NCBI GenBank assembly: GCA_943371535.1
Contig: CALRVE020000015.1
Span: 7,034-71,033, forward strand
DNA length: 64,000 nucleotides
Direction: 5' to 3'
Source: UBA1930 sp943371535
GTDB taxonomy: Bacteria; Bacteroidota; Bacteroidia; Chitinophagales; Chitinophagaceae
The notes under the pieces are model-generated. The model was not told the DNA's origin. It did not search any database and saw only the letters and a program-made list of their open reading frames with translations. Of this stretch, positions 62,042 to 64,000 are shown in pieces; the first letter of the stretch is position 1; every line of letters starts with the position of its first letter. The position numbers and the translations under genes were made by a program.

Positions 62042-63445
62042 CTATTTAATTTGAAATTTTGGATGATTGGATTTTGTGTGTTCTTTATCCATAATAGCTT
62101 CTAACATAGCTACTGTTTCTGTTTGCGTTGCAGCAATATTATTGCTTTCACTTTCATCAATTGCTAAGTTGTATAACTCTGTTCTAATAGGAGTAGTTGC
62201 TTTGTAAAAACGAATGGCTTTCCAGTTGCCTTTTCTTACAGCTTGCTTATAGCCGTTTTCATAAAACTCCCAATACAAATATTCATGTTGTTGTTGTGTT
62301 CTATTGGTAAGAGATGGCAAAATAGAAATACCATCTGTTAGAAGTTTTGTTGGTACACCTGCAAGGTTACAAATAGTTGGTAATACATCCCAAAATGCAC
62401 CTGCATCATTTATTTGTGAGCCTTTGGATGTAGCTTTTTTCCAGTTTACTATAAATGGAACTCTGATGCCACCTTCATATAAATCTCTTTTAGTTCCTTT
62501 TAAAATTCCACTGCTCTTGAAAAAATTTACATCGGCTTGGTTTCTTCCTCCTTCTTTATGTGTACCATTATCGCTTGCAAAAATGATGATGGTATTATCT
62601 GCCAACTTCTTTTCTTTTAAGTATTTTACCAACTGTCCAACATAATCGTCCATTTGTGTAACCATTGCTGCATAAGCAGCTTTAGGATAAGTTTGAGGTC
62701 CATAATGTTGACCAGGCTTGTGTTCAACTTCTGGTTCAAAAATGCTTGTGCCATCTACATTTAAATAAGGTTGTATGTATTCGTTTGGAACAACCAACTC
62801 GGCATGTGGTAAAGTAAAAGCAACATATAAGAAAAATGGATTTTTTTGTTGCAAAGCAATAAAACGTTTTGCTTCTGCTGTAAACCAAGCATTGGAATAT
62901 TGCTGATGAGGAATTTTTATTTTAGTACTTCTACCATTAATGATTTGCCAAGCAGAATCGGGGTGTTGATAATGCCCTTCAACATGATGCAATAAGCCAG
63001 AGAAAAAATCCCATCCTTTTTTTTCTGGTGCACCAGTAGTGGTGGCTTGTCCTAAGCCCCATTTACCTACCATTCCATTGGTATAACCAACGGTTTTTAA
63101 ATATTGTGGTATAATACTATCTGTACTATCTAATGGCACTTCACCATTGCCTCTAATAGTTGCATGGCCAGTGTGTTTTCCTGTCAGTAAGGTTGCTCTT
63201 GAAGGAGCACAAACCGTACTACCTGCATAAAAATTGGTAAACTGAATACCCGTTTTTGCTAGTGCATCAATATTGGGTGTTTTTATTTTGGTAGAACCGT
63301 AACAACCTAAATCGCCATAGCCTAAATCATCGGCTAAAATGAAAATGATGTTGGGCTTTTTAGTTTGAGCAATACAGTTTTTTTGATTGGCTGCAAAACC
63401 AAAAAACAAAACAGTAAGTACTATTATTTTTAGAATATTTTTCAT
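62042..63445 (-). CDS. Arylsulfatase-family sulfatase
   Basis: 467 aa with a signal peptide. Formylglycine signature VCAPSRATLLTGK (C-x-P-S-R), metal ligands NIIFILADDLGYGDLG and FASDNGTHKEGG. Probably a periplasmic or surface sulfatase; with galK-galT-galE and a SusD gene beside it, sulfated galactans are a plausible substrate. An anaerobic/aerobic maturase is needed and not seen here. Confidence 0.93.
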   Translation of the reverse strand: MKNILKIIVLTVLFFGFAANQKNCIAQTKKPNIIFILADDLGYGDLGCYGSTKIKTPNIDALAKTGIQFTNFYAGSTVCAPSRATLLTGKHTGHATIRGNGEVPLDSTDSIIPQYLKTVGYTNGMVGKWGLGQATTTGAPEKKGWDFFSGLLHHVEGHYQHPDSAWQIINGRSTKIKIPHQQYSNAWFTAEAKRFIALQQKNPFFLYVAFTLPHAELVVPNEYIQPYLNVDGTSIFEPEVEHKPGQHYGPQTYPKAAYAAMVTQMDDYVGQLVKYLKEKKLADNTIIIFASDNGTHKEGGRNQADVNFFKSSGILKGTKRDLYEGGIRVPFIVNWKKATSKGSQINDAGAFWDVLPTICNLAGVPTKLLTDGISILPSLTNRTQQQHEYLYWEFYENGYKQAVRKGNWKAIRFYKATTPIRTELYNLAIDESESNNIAATQTETVAMLEAIMDKEHTKSNHPKFQIK

Positions 63446-63486
63446 AATAGTGCTTACTGTTTTGAGTAGAGTAGGGGGTTAAAAAT

Positions 63487-64000
63487 TTATTGCCACCAAG
63501 CATTTTGTTTTAATGCATTGTTTGCATTTAAATCGCTTAATGGAATAGCGAATGTTTCAGATTTTAAACCACGATAAGTAGGTAAATAGCTAGGAACTGC
63601 ATCTGCAGCTGCACGTTGAAATGCTTCTTGAACTGTTCCCCATCTTTTTAAATCCATGAAACGTAATCCTTCAAAAGCCAATTCAACTCTTCTTTCATGT
63701 CTTAAAATATCTGTTAATGCAAGTTTAGATAAATTGGTGCCTTCTACAGTTTCAATAGATGGCATACTTACTCTTGCTCTAACTTGATTGATTAATGGAT
63801 ATGCAGTTGATAATTGATTTAACTCAATCATTGCTTCAGCTCTCATTAACAAAACATCTGCATAACGAATAACAATGAAGTCTTGACCGCCAGGACTGAA
63901 TACTGCGATACCTGCTGCTGAAGCCCCTCTTCTAATGTACTTACGTAATCCATAAGTAGTAGCAGTATTGCTATTAAAAGTAACATTAGTAGGATTGGTT
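63487..64000 (-). CDS. RagB/SusD-family nutrient-binding protein (partial, C-terminal part)
   Basis: The frame runs open past base 64000, so about 170 C-terminal residues are visible. YADVLLMRAEAM, INQVRARV, ILRHERRVELAFEGLRFMDLKRWG are canonical SusD features, ending NALKQNAWWQ. Surface lipoprotein of a SusCD glycan-uptake pair; the SusC gene would lie beyond the window. 41 nt upstream of the sulfatase gene. Confidence 0.95.
   Translation of the reverse strand, partial: TNPTNVTFNSNTATTYGLRKYIRRGASAAGIAVFSPGGQDFIVIRYADVLLMRAEAMIELNQLSTAYPLINQVRARVSMPSIETVEGTNLSKLALTDILRHERRVELAFEGLRFMDLKRWGTVQEAFQRAAADAVPSYLPTYRGLKSETFAIPLSDLNANNALKQNAWWQ

Overview
The window looks like a chromosome segment of a low-GC Bacteroidota, most likely from the Chitinophagaceae/Sphingobacteriia side. 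The reasons are Bacteroidota-type promoters (TTTG, 19 nt, TAnnTTTG) before a tRNA and before nagB, a SusD protein, a DUF5689 lipoprotein beside a TonB-dependent receptor, a NagB-PIG-L fusion, and A/T-rich codon use. This is inferred from gene families; no marker gene allows a firm placement.

Layout. 1-4630 (minus): a copper-flavoured exported operon with an MbnP/MbnH-like pair, a CDICGC outer-membrane protein, a helical exported protein and a YHS lipoprotein, next to a partial 2'-5' RNA ligase-like gene. 4714-26306: ordinary core and housekeeping genes (ispD, TonB receptor/DUF5689 pair, htpG, hsp20, bacilliredoxin, lgt-like, nagB fusion, PAP2-like, BamA-like, phytanoyl-CoA dioxygenase-like, SDR, tRNA-Arg, ppdK). 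26470-26693: an IS3 remnant. 26710-55801: an accessory island with every cargo gene on the minus strand. 55891-58054: two plus-strand genes and a tyrosine recombinase. 58242-64000 (minus): galactose/sulfated-sugar genes (SusD, sulfatase, galK-galT-galE, and a truncated symporter).

The island is the main result. Its genes are separated by large imperfect palindromes (S1-S11). Each begins with an ...AAC decamer and ends with a GTT... decamer. In nine consecutive blocks the GTT decamer at the left end is the reverse complement of the AAC decamer at the right end (10/10 in eight blocks, 9/10 in one), and these decamers differ from block to block. Such cassette-specific complementary ends across a shared palindromic site are the signature of integron attC cassettes (R' and R''). 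The decamers do not fit the classical 7-base core, and the complementarity is longer. A tyrosine recombinase lies about 1 kb beyond the promoter-proximal end of the array. I read this as an integron-like cassette array of Bacteroidota. The cargo is: dihydroorotase plus DUF6671; an unknown gene; a GNAT acetyltransferase; an alpha/beta hydrolase; a five-gene copper-resistance set; a two-gene R-M set with a nuclease-methyltransferase; an EVE-HNH nuclease; a DprA-like/phosphoribosyltransferase pair; a type I R-M set with an HsdM-half-HsdS fusion; a cassette without a gene; and a membrane protein.

The three largest cassettes (copper, R-M, type I R-M) carry a second structured repeat family (B1-B6) just inside both ends, with compensatory stem changes and an invariant TCT/TGT internal loop. 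The type I cassette also has a GTGTAAA array with an exact 21-bp period. One site (S3) was split by an IS3-family element and is a hybrid of two site classes, which points to a lost cassette.
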